64,000 bases of DNA. It comes from Pohlia nutans (taxonomy: Eukaryota > Streptophyta > Bryopsida > Bryales > Mniaceae). Shown here piece by piece: positions 1 to 10,417 of the stretch. The position numbers were made by a program, and so were the translations under genes. Position 1 is the stretch's first letter. Each line of letters opens with the position of its first letter. The notes beneath the pieces were generated by a model, which had not been told where the DNA came from, made no database searches, and worked only from the letters and a program-made list of their open reading frames with translations. Where the stretch lies: positions 13,539,501-13,603,500 of the forward strand of contig CM040094.1 of assembly GCA_022496805.1 (NCBI GenBank), in the 5' to 3' direction.

Positions 1-36
1 GTCAATACATGTCGACTCTCCCTACACTGCAGTCAA

Positions 37-1045
37 TTCAGGTCGACCCGACCTAAATTGCAAAAAAACTCATCTCGACACGACATCACTTGCTGTCGAT
101 TCCGATCTAATCTCAGAACTACACGTTATAGTACGCCAAGTCCAGGATGAAACACGTAGAACATAAACATGTACCATGTGTGCATTCAGGTCGAATCGAC
201 CTAATTTATGCTATAAAGCAATACGAATCGGTCTGATCTACCTAAGATTCAGCTCGACTCGACCTAAATCACACAAACAACCTACCCAAATATTGAACAA
301 CTTCAGACTAGGACAACCTACTTAAAGGTCGGGATACCCTAGAATACCAAATCCTATAATCAATTCACATAAATCATATTACAAAATAGTAAAAACGCCC
401 TCCCCCTCAAGCAGTTTAGGTCGAACCGACCTAAATAAAGAACTATCGGTCTTCATTTACAAAGAACAGGCTGAAATTTCTAAAACATGAACATGTATCA
501 AGTGTGAATTCAGGTCGAATCGACCTAATTTACTCTCGAAATCAGTACGATTTGACTAGATAGCTGCCTAAGACGCGCAGATTCAGATCAAGGCAGCCTT
601 TACGGCCATTAATGGCCTACAATGATCGAATAATATCCTGTATAGTAAACAAGAAAAAACACATAAGATGTGAACATTCAGGTCGACCCGACCTAAATTG
701 CTCGCTAAGTATGGCAATTCAGGTCGGGTCGACCTGAATGTTCACATCTTCTGTGTTTCTTCATGTACTTCCGAATATCCATAATTCCTTAATATACAAA
801 GTCCTTACCTATATTTCCTCTTTAGGTCGGGTCGACCTAAAGAGTATCACATTCACGACTCAATGCTTCATACATATGAAGCGTACTACATCCTTCAAGA
901 TTAAGAGCCTCGTCTAATTTTTAGGTCGATCCGATCTAATTAACGGTGAACCCCTAGATGCTCGAAACTGACAAGTCTGCAGTGCGAATCTCTACATAGG
1001 CATGTTGATATGTGTGTTGTGCATTTTAGCTCGCACCGACCTGAA
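37..1045. repeat. Cluster of 10 dyad motifs upstream of the ParB-like gene
   Basis: Ten copies of an imperfect palindrome, half-site AGGTCG or AGCTCG, three variable central bases, then CGACCT or CGATCT, usually framed by TTT/TTC and AAA/GAA. Positions: 37-57, 185-205, 248-268, 415-435, 509-529, 677-697, 718-738, 821-841, 920-940 and 1025-1045. The centre varies (ACC, AAT, ACT, AAC, GGT, ATC, CAC) while the nine-base arms hold, which is what a site for a dimeric DNA-binding protein looks like. More decayed copies may lie near 94-113 and 226-246. No exon is visible in 1-1071, so this stretch is promoter, 5' UTR/intron or the non-coding end of an element. Confidence 0.85.
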
Positions 1046-2541
1046 CGTCGTCTGTCCTCGTTGTGAACAGAATGGCAACAGAGAGGAAGACACCAAAAGA
1101 ACAGCAAAGTGAACCCCTCAACCTCTACTACAAGAAAGTTGCACATCCACAGAGCACGGATGATGCAGAAGGCGACGACCTCGCGAACTTCGGGGAGTTC
1201 TGGGAACTGCAAGAACAAAATCTTGTTCAGTTCTGGAGTCTGAACATGATACCAATGACTCGTGATTGCTGCTTGATCACGAAGAACACCAATTCGCCGA
1301 CCTACCTCCGACTCTCATTACACGAGAAGGTCAAAGACATCAGCAACGGTGATGGCTCCAAAATCATGTTGCACTGCGTGACAACAAGAACTGAATGGGA
1401 AAAGAAGAATCAGTACAACTTCACGCTGATTCTCGACTCCGCTGTCATTCCATTCAATATCAGCCCCTTGATAGCCTCTCTCGAACACACAGAATTCAGA
1501 GGAATGATGAAGGAGCTTGAGAATAAATTTGACAGCCAATACTTCATGTCTGCCAGCGGTCAACCCCTGCGCGGGGCCCAACTCTGCTCGAAAATCCGGA
1601 AAGTGATCTAGAACTTCGAAACCTTCAAGGCCAAGATGGACATGCAGAGTCTATCGATGACACCAATAAGTGTGTCCCTCAATAACCGCAGCCAGGGAGG
1701 TAGTGCGGGATCCACATTCACAGACTCGCCAAGACCCCAACAGAGCCGCGGCAAGCGCAAGCCCAACACGCCTCTTACACCTACACCACCAACCAAAAGC
1801 CATCTCGGCTCCACGTCGAAGAAGAGGAAGACTGTTGACAAGAGGGCTCCTGAAGATGTCGACGACGTTAGCTTGGCATCTGCTATGACCGACTTGCCAG
1901 AGCCCGTGCAGGGAAACAAGAAACCAGACTTCACACGGTCCACCGAGGCGTACAAGACGTTCTGGTCGACCTGCACTGACGCCTTTGTCTGGGGAATCGA
2001 AGATAAGAGAACGATCCCCATCGAGCAACTAGTCGATGCGCCTCCTGACATGAACATCAAGTCGTACGAGCCGGGTCTTGCAGAGAAGATCATGGGCTTC
2101 CTTCTCAGCATGCCCGATAGAAGCACAAAGCAGACTCTGTGCGTCATGCCTTGCGACCTGGACGAGAAGCCCACTAGCTGGGACTCCATCAAAGATGGAA
2201 AGTTTTGGCTGATCAACGGGCAGCACAGTGTCAAAGCAAGTTTCATGATGCGCGAACAAAGGATGGATCCCAAAGACATCAAAGAGTTCGCGCAATGGAA
2301 CTGCTTTATCGTTTGGACAAAGAACAACGAAAAACTTCGTCAAATATCCGCGTACTACAACCGGGTCAACCACTTCGGCGCCATCAAGCCGTCCTGGGCG
2401 ACTAACATCTTGGGAGCGCGGCAGGTCTGGATTAAACTCAATCGCCCCAAGAACCCGAAGGAGTTAGTCCACGTGGGAATAAGCAGTCAGGCGTCGCGAA
2501 CGAAGGAGGCCGCGATCAACAAAACAAAATTCAACGTAATG

Positions 2542-2736
2542 TTCAGCTCGACTCGACCTGAATAGCTTTCGATAGTACTCCAAGTCCTAGTCCGTCCCTA
2601 CAGAGTAGATCCGTGGCACCTGCGAGTTAGGTCGAGTCGACCTAAAATGCTCATACTTTCGTGATCTTTTCTACTGAGTGTCCTTGTAATTCGTGCGCTC
2701 CACAGTCTGTGTTGGTTTAGGTCGAGTCGACCTAAA
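2542..2736. repeat. Three dyad motifs inside intron 1 of the ParB-like gene
   Basis: Copies of the AGGTCG-N3-CGACCT dyad at 2542-2562, 2626-2646 and 2716-2736, all within the 239-bp intron 2536-2774. The latter two share centre AGT. Together they make up about a quarter of the intron. Confidence 0.85.
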
Positions 2737-4155
2737 TGACTGTATAATAGCTAACAGTGTCTATGCCCTTGCAGGAGTTTCAAGCTGCTATGAAGCTGCG
2801 GTTCCTGATGCTCGACGTGGCGCAGGCGCAGAAGGACGCCAAGAAAAGTAATGCGTCCGAACTGCTCGACATCCACAATGAGTTGAAGTTGATCACTGCG
2901 CCGGACGACGTGTTCGACCTCTGGAGCAAAGTGATCTCAAGAGCGGGTGCCGGAGAGCTCCATGACCCGGACACTGATTTGCCGTTCAAGGAGAAGCCTA
3001 ACTGGAATCCAGAGAGTGGGAATCTGACACGCAAGTTCTTCAAATGGCTGGGAAACCTAACCTATGAGGACCTCACCAAACTCGCGAGGCATATCCTGAA
3101 CCACGGGAACCCAAAATGGACCCGGGGATACCCGAAGGTCACGATTAAGGCAATATCCACAGTTCAGGACAGGTGCTACTCGACCAAGGAATGGGTGGAG
3201 AGAAGGAAGCAGAAGCACCTTGTCAAGAAGGAATTGCACAACATCAATCGTGAACTCGGACTCTTCAATCCGGCGGGGGAACTGGTTCCGGAGAAGTGGA
3301 GGCAGTTCAAGGAGGAGTACCACGTCACGAGGGTGACAATGAATGTACTCCTTGAGCGGCCGGGTGAGGTATATTTCAGGGAGGCAAAGCAGGTCAGAAG
3401 CAAGAACAAGAAGACCGCAGAAATCTCCCCGTACGCATACGAGTTCTTCAAAGTCTTCCTGGAGAAGAGGAAGAAATTCGAGAAGCCCGCCGGCAACGCT
3501 CACTTCCGGCCATACGACCCGCAGTTAAACGAGCACGCCAACTGGCCCGAGGGCGCCTGGTCAAATGTCACGTTTGTGGACATGAAGCTGGGGGTCATCG
3601 ACTTCAGAGTCCTCCCCGGGGTGGGTGACAAGGAGAAGTCAAGTACGGATATGCCGTACTTTCACGAGTTCATGTCTTCTCTAAAAGAAAGACGTGAACC
3701 AGAATTCGATGAAGTGCCTGCGTGGCTATTCATCTGCGCCGATATGATAGAGCAGAACCAGGCAGTTCATTTCGCTGAGCACAACGACCAGCTCCGCAGA
3801 TACAAGATGGAGTATGCGGACTACCATCCAGCGAGGAATGAGCGACTGGGAGACTATCCGGCGAACCATAAGAAGGCGCGGGCGAAAGTGCACCTGGTTT
3901 TTTTGCAAAGGCCCGACATTCCTACGGTGTCGATCCCCCCCGACTTCTACGCTCCGGAGACCACGGTATACACAAAGCCTCGGGCGTACGATGAGCTGTT
4001 GTACCGCGTGTACAACGCAGAACTCAGAATGGAGTTCTACTTGTGGCTCATGAACGCGTTCTGCATGCCGGGGTTGAACGTCGTCTCCGTCTATGCGGGA
4101 TCCAAGTTCACTTGCGCTGCACTGGTGAGTAGTTCAGCATTTGGACTCATGCTCT

Positions 4156-4478
4156 TCAGCTCGAGTCGATCTGACCCTACGTAGTGTTACCGTTCATACA
4201 TTTTAGGTCGGGTCGACCTAAAATTCATACGGGCATACCTGCTCTTCTAGGAAGTACCCAAACTATATCCTCAATGTGTTTCAGGTCGGGTCTACCTAAA
4301 CGTTTAGTGTGCAAATCTTAGACTCGATTCTGTTGTTTAGCTCGTGTCGACCTGAACTAAACCTTCAACCTTCTCAGTGCCCCCACCCTTTAGGTCGATT
4401 CGACCTGAACTGTCCCTTTGTACTACCTCATCCCTTCGTGCTGCCTCTCCATCACAGTTTAGGTCGAGGCGATCTAAA
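4156..4478. repeat. Six dyad motifs inside intron 2 of the ParB-like gene
   Basis: Copies at 4156-4176, 4202-4222, 4280-4300, 4336-4356, 4389-4409 and 4458-4478, all in the 418-bp intron 4125-4542. Spacing is 46 to 78 bp, centre to centre. Arms carry small paired and unpaired changes, so the copies are not a fresh tandem duplication. Confidence 0.85.
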
Positions 4479-5543
4479 TCCTGCTCAGCCCCCAATTATA
4501 TCAACCCTGACTCACTTGTTGACTGCCATGCCAATTGTGCAGATGTGTTGCGTGAACAGCTACGCTGTCGGGGACAAAAGAATGAAAGACTGGTTTGCTT
4601 CTATTGCGATCGACGCCTTGGACCTCGACAAGGCTGACTTCCTGGAGGACGGATACCCTGTGCATGTTGATGGGGAGCAGAGTACCCCTGCTGCACGACC
4701 TGGGTCCTCCAGACCGAAGAGGAGATCCAGAGATCAGTGGTCTGATCCCCCTCTCACGCAGCGGGATGAGAAACACTCGTCAACCTCCTCTTCCAATGAG
4801 GATGATGACGACGAGGACGACGAAGACCATGCTCCTCCTCTGGGTACCCCCCGGAGATCTGATGCGCCAGGTTCGTCCGCGTCCTCTGGCTATCAGTTGG
4901 GGACTCCTTCCTCCGAGCGGAAGTCGAAGAGGAAGAAACGTGAGTCTTCGAACAAAATTTTGAAGACGTTGGCTGCCACGGTTGCAGCTCTCACGGTTCA
5001 GACCTCGAAGACCGCGGAGGAGAATCTGAAGATGAACCAGGAGACGAGAAAAGAGCAGTATGATTTCCAGAGGTTTATTTTGGAACAGCAGCGTCAGCAG
5101 CAGCAGCAAAATGCCATGTAGCAGACGCTGCAGGCGCTCATGCAGAGCCTTCTGCCGCCTTCTGGGGCCGTATTGAACCCGCCGCCGCTGGCTTCTCAAC
5201 CTCTGCTGCTTGGTAATCAGCCGTCGGGTTCAACCACCAGCGGAGAATCGGCTCCACCTGCGCCCTCGTCTTTTGCCGTTCCTCCTCCGCCTCCTCCTGC
5301 GCCCTCGCCTGTCGCTGCGCCTCCACCGCCGCCAGCTGCTCCTGCGTCTGCTCCATCCACTTCGCCGGCTCCTCCGCATGTGTCATCGGGCGCTGCTGGT
5401 GATGCCGCCGATCCATACAGCCTTGACGACAGTCTGGGATTCGGCGGAGCCGCTGGCAGTGACAATGCAGACACTGCCGTCTCGCTCGGCACAGACGCTG
5501 CAGCAGGTGGTTCCCAATAATCACTCGATGTCATTTGTATAGA

Positions 5544-5564
5544 TTTAGCTCGACTCGAGTTGAT
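5544..5564. repeat. Single degenerate dyad motif 3' of the ParB-like gene
   Basis: Left arm TTTAGCTCG and centre ACT match the family; the right arm is degenerate (CGAGTTGAT). It lies 24 bp after the TAA at 5518-5520 and is the last recognisable copy. The rest of 5521-5760 is T-rich spacer. Confidence 0.5.
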
Positions 5565-5760
5565 TTGTATCATAGGTTTTTGTAGATTTTTTGTATACAC
5601 GGCTCAGGATTTGTAGGATTTGTAGGATTTTCAACTCCTGGTTCCGTAGAGTCCTTAGGACATTTTCCAATGAACATTTTTTGTACTCCAAATTTTTTTG
5701 ACCTCTCTATAATTTACACACTCCTCACTCGGAATTCACGTTCATCTACTGTCATCGCAG

Positions 5761-7008
5761 GCTCCATTGGTGCCCACATTGTGCCTGACGCTCAATTGCC
5801 TTCTGCTATTAATCCGCCCGCGCAATGTAATCGCGGCGGTCTGTCCTTGGTGCCCAGTCCGAACTCGCCCGCAGTCCCTTCCTCTCCTGTCGTCCCTCCG
5901 GCCTCTCAATCACTGGTGTCAAGACGTAGACTTCGGCGGGATTCTCAATTGGATGAGCGGACACGTACATCGGCCTCCCCTCCTCGTCACATTGCCGGCG
6001 CTGCACCCTCGACAGCCACACCTGTCGTCAGTGCGAAGTCTATTGGGTCCTCCGGCCTTCAGGTGCGATACATACGTTTCTCAATGGTCGGAACTTCGTG
6101 TTTGTGTTCTTCGCGCTCAACCGTGTGTCGTTTTATTAGGATGCCGTCCGAAATGTGTCGGTTCAGGATCATAACTGGCTGCACATTTGTCTGCCCGTTG
6201 TCGCCAGGGATCCGGTCCTCCTCTTACTCGTGGAGGTTCCCCGGAGTCGATCATTCGGTCGCCACAGCTTAGGCCTCCCAAAAAATGGCTCAATGTCGTC
6301 CTGGACCTGAATGGAATCCTCTGCGTCTGTGAGGATTTGAAATCCCGGTCCGGGATTACGGCCTTTAATGAATACTCAGCGCAGCACTCGGCCGTTCTCC
6401 CCGCTGTAGTCGGACCCAAAGCAGTGTACGTGCGTCCACTCTGCTTCTCGTTCCTACAGGAGCTGACCATGTTTGCCGACGTTACCGTCTGGAGCTCCAT
6501 GAAGAAGTCTACCACTGAATTGGTAGTGCGATATTTATTCCGCGGCATCCAGCCCCTCCCTTCCCTTGTACTTGGCCAGGAGTCGTGCGAAACCCTCAAG
6601 TGTAGGGATAGGCACGGCCGGCTGTCCTCGTTCAAAGTGCCTGGCACTGATAAGAACTTGTTCCTGAAGAATCTGGCCAAGTTGTTCACAGGCTATGGTG
6701 GCAGATTCACGTCCGCAAACACCGTTGTAGTCGACGATAGCCCCAATAAGCACATTTTGAATGAGCCCCATAATGTAATACTCCCTGACTCTTGGTCCTA
6801 CGTTGGAGATGGTGCGCGTGACAATTTCCTTCATGATGTTCTCCTTCCATGGTTTTGACGTCTCCATCGCAGTCCTGGCACAGGGTTGCTATCTTTCCGT
6901 AGGGACAATAATATTGGGCGGCGTATGCTCTGCGACGAGCCCGACCGTCGAGAGTACAGCGCGCTCATGGAGGCTGTACACGCATCTCATAGTCTGCCTA
7001 GCTCCTAG
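5761..7008 (+). pseudogene. FCP1/NIF-type HAD phosphatase-like protein with premature TGA
   Basis: Exon 5761-6062 (Ser/Pro-rich, low complexity; the frame is open from ATG 5670, so the gene may start there unspliced) joins exon 6208 onward in phase 0 across an intron with GTGCGA donor and CGCCAG acceptor. The second exon encodes a clear FCP1/NIF (CTD-phosphatase-like) HAD domain: LNVVLDLNGILC, then VYVRP, FADVTVWSS, LGQE, FKVPGTDKNLFLKNL, TVVVDDSP, VILPDSW and LLPWF. The family removes phosphate from RNA polymerase II CTD or other proteins using DxDxT. Here the motif is DLNGI: the nucleophile Asp is kept but the second Asp is Asn and Thr is Ile, so activity may be altered or lost. TGA 6856-6858 follows LLPWF, yet the same frame continues with NNIGRRMLCDEPDRREYSAL to TAG 7006-7008, which reads as coding. 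It starts about 240 bp after the ParB-like gene, same strand. Confidence 0.6.
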
Positions 7009-7330
7009 TTCATTTTACGGTTCTAAAGTTGGACGCCCTTTTCTTAGTGATGTAGCCGTTCCGGACTATCTTATTGATTTCTGGTTGCCTTGACTGATGT
7101 GTATAATCCCTTGTAATTGTAATATACCTTTGTCTTCACAACATCTGCGCTTCAGTACTTTGTGAGATGAATATTATGGACACTTGAATGTTATCGTTGC
7201 AATGTGTTATGTCTTAATGGCACCCTTATACAGTTTGCATCATTTTTCTTCTCTTTTTTTTACTGCTTGGAAAATTCTGTTTCGTTGCAATGCGCTCGTG
7301 GAATTTGACCTCATTGGTAATTCTCTTCAG

Positions 7331-8139
7331 GCAAGGTATGCCACTGCCAATCCAGCCCACGGTGCTGGCCTCCAAAGCACAGCGTCCACCGATTCTATCA
7401 TGGACTATGGCCAGTATGCTATACTCAGTAGAGGAAACGTCTTGTGCTCGGCAGCTACGGCACAGTCAACCATGGACTTTTCCACCAAGCCAATTCAACA
7501 TGGTGTTGTGGACAGCCTTCCTAACGGTGGTACCCGTCCTGTGCCCAAGTCCTCACCTTCTCCTTTGCGGTCACGAGAACCCTCCACTTCTCGTCGCTCG
7601 CGTTCTCCGTCTGATAGGGTGCCTCAGAGAAAGCTTTATGAGGACGCCTTACACCCAATTAATTCTCTTGAGGTACGAGTACTTTCTTTCCCCGCACCAT
7701 TATTTCGCTTAGACGGTCTTGCCTTGATGTATACTTGATGTAGATTCCCTTGTACTTGCAGGGTTCCGACATTCCCAAACCATGCAAGTCCTCTGCCACT
7801 GTGAATGCTTTTCGAATGACTCCTGCGATGCTGTCATCAGACCCGCCTCCTCTAACCCAAGTCCGTATTCATGTGCCCTCTCGTGCGCCCTTGCGTACTT
7901 GACTCCCTTCAGTGAATGTGGGTCTTCAAAAGACTAAGTCGCATGACAAATTCAGGAGGAGATCCGCTCCGGTTCGAGATGAGAGGGAGGAATTGAGACT
8001 AGTGCAACAGAGGCGTGAGATCGCGCAACGGCGATTGTCGATGTATCACTTCGATAGTCGTGGTCATGTGATGTTGAAGGCAGTAGCTGAACTTCAGTTG
8101 AAGGCCGAAGCTAAACTGAAGAGTCGATCGCAACCCTAG
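7331..8139 (+). pseudogene. Basic, Ser/Arg-rich coiled-coil protein, two exons, in-frame TGA
   Basis: Exon 7331-7672 (acceptor CTTCAG, donor GAG/GTACGA) joins exon 7762-8139 (acceptor CTTGCAG) in phase 0, with an 89-bp intron. The first exon holds Ser/Pro/Arg-rich sequence (SPSPLRSREPSTSRRSRSP) then RKLYEDALHPINSLE. The second ends in a charged helix rich in Arg, Glu, Gln and Lys (EELRLVQQRREIAQRRLSMY, then LKAEAKLKSRSQP) and stops at 8137-8139. TGA 7900-7902 interrupts the second exon between PLRT and LPSVNVG, and no alternative GT..AG pair removes it in frame. I do not recognise the family. It could be the 3' part of the HAD gene model upstream or a separate gene; the 6859-7330 stretch has no further clear exon. 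Confidence 0.5.
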
Positions 8140-8511
8140 ATCCGCTAGGCATTCTATTTGTGATTACTATAGACTTATAAAAATACGTGGAGCTCTTGTT
8201 CTTATATAGGATTTTACGCTTCGCTCATTCTTTTTCCTAGCTTTATGAGACATTATCAAGATTGGATTACCGTCCTGCAATACAAACACCCAAAAAATGT
8301 ATATTCGTTTTATACTTACTATAAATAGATGTCACTTTTGCAATCTTTTATTGCACACTTCTATTATATGTACTCTATTTGATCTTCGCTGATCCATCTT
8401 CTACTGTTTAACCCTATATTCGGAATGGTTAGTGGTTCAATTTGAGTTTATTTTAGACTTTTTGAACTCTCATTATTCTGGAATCCTCTCATTTTAATGA
8501 ATATAATGTTT
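8140..8511. other. AT-rich spacer after the disrupted gene cluster
   Basis: No gene seen. It contains a TATAAATAG at about 8329 and likely 3' UTR of the upstream gene. Similarity to the R repeat begins abruptly at about 8512. Confidence 0.5.
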
Positions 8512-9495
8512 AGTACGCTTTTGCGGGGGTGGGAGTTCGATTCTCCCTACCGGTGGTTCAGGTCCATTTCTCACATTGGCAATGGTGACTGCTGTCAGAG
8601 CATCATCTCCGCGGGGTATCCCGTATCTGTCTCTGGATGAACTTCATCAGTTTAGCAGTGAAAACCCTCGCACCGGGAAAATTTTCCCGGACTGGATCTA
8701 GATACTGCCATACTGGCTTCGTTTTCTAGGATTGAAGGTTGCTATCCGCGTCGCTCATTTTCCCTAATTTTCTTACTTGTTGAACCTCGTTTTAATCTTC
8801 GTTGCGACTTCGGAGATGATTTTCAAAATCACAGTTGCCGGCTGCGGGGTGTGAAATGAGACCATGGTAAAATCACGGTTTGCACATTACCTTTTACAGG
8901 AGTCCGCGGTGCAGAGCCTGGTACTGTATCTGGAAAACGGGAAAAGACTCATCCCTTTCCAGATGCAGAATCCAGAATTGCGGTGAGGATGCTCTCAGAC
9001 CTCCAGCTCCCCCTATTTAATTCTGCATGTAGACTTTCTTGTAGGCATCACTATCAAATACCCTACGTCGTGGTCAATTTCGACATTACTTCATTACTTT
9101 TTGTCCGAAAGTGCCACATATCATCCTGTGATTGGTTTATGGTGATGTGGACCTCTCAAAGTATGATGTGGAAATTAGATTTCAACATAGTCATTATCCG
9201 AATTTGATCCTCACATGCGCTATTCCATGGCAAAGTCGTTAGTACATTAATATATTGTATTTGACCAAGATATCAAATGTCAGTGAAATTTTATTCAATG
9301 ATTTATTTCAAAAGAATTCTATGTACACTTGATTTACTTTCCAGCTTTCCAAATGCGGTTACCATTAGTTTCTTGTAATACACCTCCTTAATATGAAAAC
9401 TTCACACATTATAGTTATATGCGAAGTTGTGCAAAATATTTCCACAAGAGCAAAGCCTAGCCAAACTAAACTTTTAGCTTGAAGTGCACCAAAAA

Positions 9496-10417
9496 CACTA
9501 CTAGAAATGGGGGGGGGGGGGGGGGGGGGGGGCGGCGGGGGGGGGATCAACAACATTAGAAACGTTGCTTTTAACACTAGAAAGAATGCGTCTAGAGCCC
9601 CTTCAGACATTTTTTGAACAATGCTAAAAACATTGTTGTAATGTAGCAACGTTTTGGAAGATGCATATAACACACATTTCGTTAAAATTGAACCACATTT
9701 CGTTAAATTTGGATTACCAAATTCATTGGAAAAGTGATGGGGATTGCTACCCTTCGCAATAGAGATAGGTCTTCAATTTTTCTACACTGCTCTAATTCTT
9801 AGAATAAGAGTGTTGTAGAAAAATTGAAGACCTATCTCTATTGTGAAGGGTAGCACTCCCTATCACTTTTTCAATCTAATAGTCCAGTTTTAACGAAATA
9901 GGGTTCAATTTTAACGAAATTTGTATTATATTGCAACATTTGTGGAGATTCTATTCAGCTTAGGGAACTTTGTACTTTGAAGTTCCCGTTGTAGGAATTT
10001 ACCATGAGAATTTACTATGGGAATTTATTGTCGGAATTTACTGTCGATAATTTACAATATAGTATATTATATATTAGTATAATATACATTATATTATACA
10101 ATATATTGTATATCATCTACTATATAGTATTTAATACAATGTATGGAATAGTAGTAGACCGTTTAATATACGGTGTAGCCGGCTTCACAATAAGTATCCT
10201 CAACCTCACTCACCCCTTGACAAACTTTATGGGATAAATAGCTTGGCTTGGAAACATCTTGAGAACGTCACTAGGAACACAAAACGTTGCTCACCTCCAA
10301 AAAGTTACCCAAAGATAAACGTTGCTGTCAAACGTTGTTTATTTCCTCAAACATTGCTAAGAGGACATGAACGTTGCTTACAAACGTTGCTGACCCCCCC
10401 CCCCCTTTCTAGTAATG
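9496..10417. mobile_element. CACTA (En/Spm)-type non-autonomous element, copy 1
   Basis: Starts CACTACTAGAAA and ends TTTCTAGTAATG, flanked by a 3-bp duplication AAA (9493-9495, 10418-10420). The related unfilled sites near 41500 and 43900 read GCGGCAAAAATGA, showing the exact insertion point. Both ends carry many AACGTTGC / GCAACGTT subterminal repeats, typical of transposase binding arrays in this superfamily. The left end has a long G run (9511-9545), the right a C run. No transposase ORF is present. A ~245-bp hairpin (about 9677-9920) lies inside. Confidence 0.85.
9677..9920. repeat. Nested hairpin element inside CACTA copy 1
   Basis: Near-perfect inverted repeat: ATTTCGTTAAAATTGAACC at the left is matched by its reverse complement at the right, and the inner arms from GCTACCCTTC (about 9747) to GAAGGGTAGC (about 9855) pair around a loop at about 9800. 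It looks like a MITE or a hairpin-RNA source. A diverged partial relative lies at about 15925-16025. Confidence 0.75.

Larger units (their letters stand above)
1072..5520 (+). pseudogene. ParB/sulfiredoxin-like domain protein, three exons, two in-frame TAG codons
   Basis: Exons 1072-2535, 2775-4124 and 4543-5520 join in phase 0 with GT..AG introns (donors GTAATG and GTGAGT, acceptors TTGCAG and GTGCAG), giving about 1,260 codons. ATG 1072 is the first good start; an earlier exon cannot be excluded, since AG precedes it. Codons ~300-450 look like a ParB/Srx fold: IPIEQLV strand, helix, CVMPCD, then WLINGQHSVKA, with NGQH at codons 382-385, comparable with the GERR/GQHR box of ParB and the DGQHR box of DndB. 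Near codon 928 comes VVSVYAGSKFTCAAL, faintly like a methyltransferase glycine loop, with PPDFY before it; I regard that part as unassigned. The C-terminus has an acidic run, a basic KSKRKKR segment, a Gln-rich coiled coil and a Pro/Ala-rich tail. TAG 1609-1611 (codon 180) and TAG 5119-5121 (codon 1131) interrupt a frame that continues well on both sides. It is either a recently disabled gene or one read through. Confidence 0.65.

Noticed and set aside
37..1045. Dyad resembles an animal oestrogen-response element (AGGTCA-N3-TGACCT)
   Set aside because: One base differs in each half-site and plants lack nuclear receptors; chance likeness of a dimer site.
4080..4130. Methyltransferase domain (VYAGSKFTCAAL plus PPDFY)
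   Set aside because: Only two weak motif likenesses, no intact DPPY or clear motif I; kept as a question, not a call.
5138..5600. Minus-strand Gly/Ala-rich ORFs opposite the ParB-like gene tail
   Set aside because: Mirror of the Pro/Ala-rich tail; the plus-strand frame continues that of the upstream exon.
8531..8547. tRNA gene suggested by the T-arm-like hairpin
   Set aside because: No acceptor, D-arm or anticodon arm can be folded upstream in any copy.
9511..9545. G-quadruplex-forming poly-G as a functional element
   Set aside because: It is the length-variable G run just inside the CACTA end and differs in copy 2; slippage is enough to explain it.
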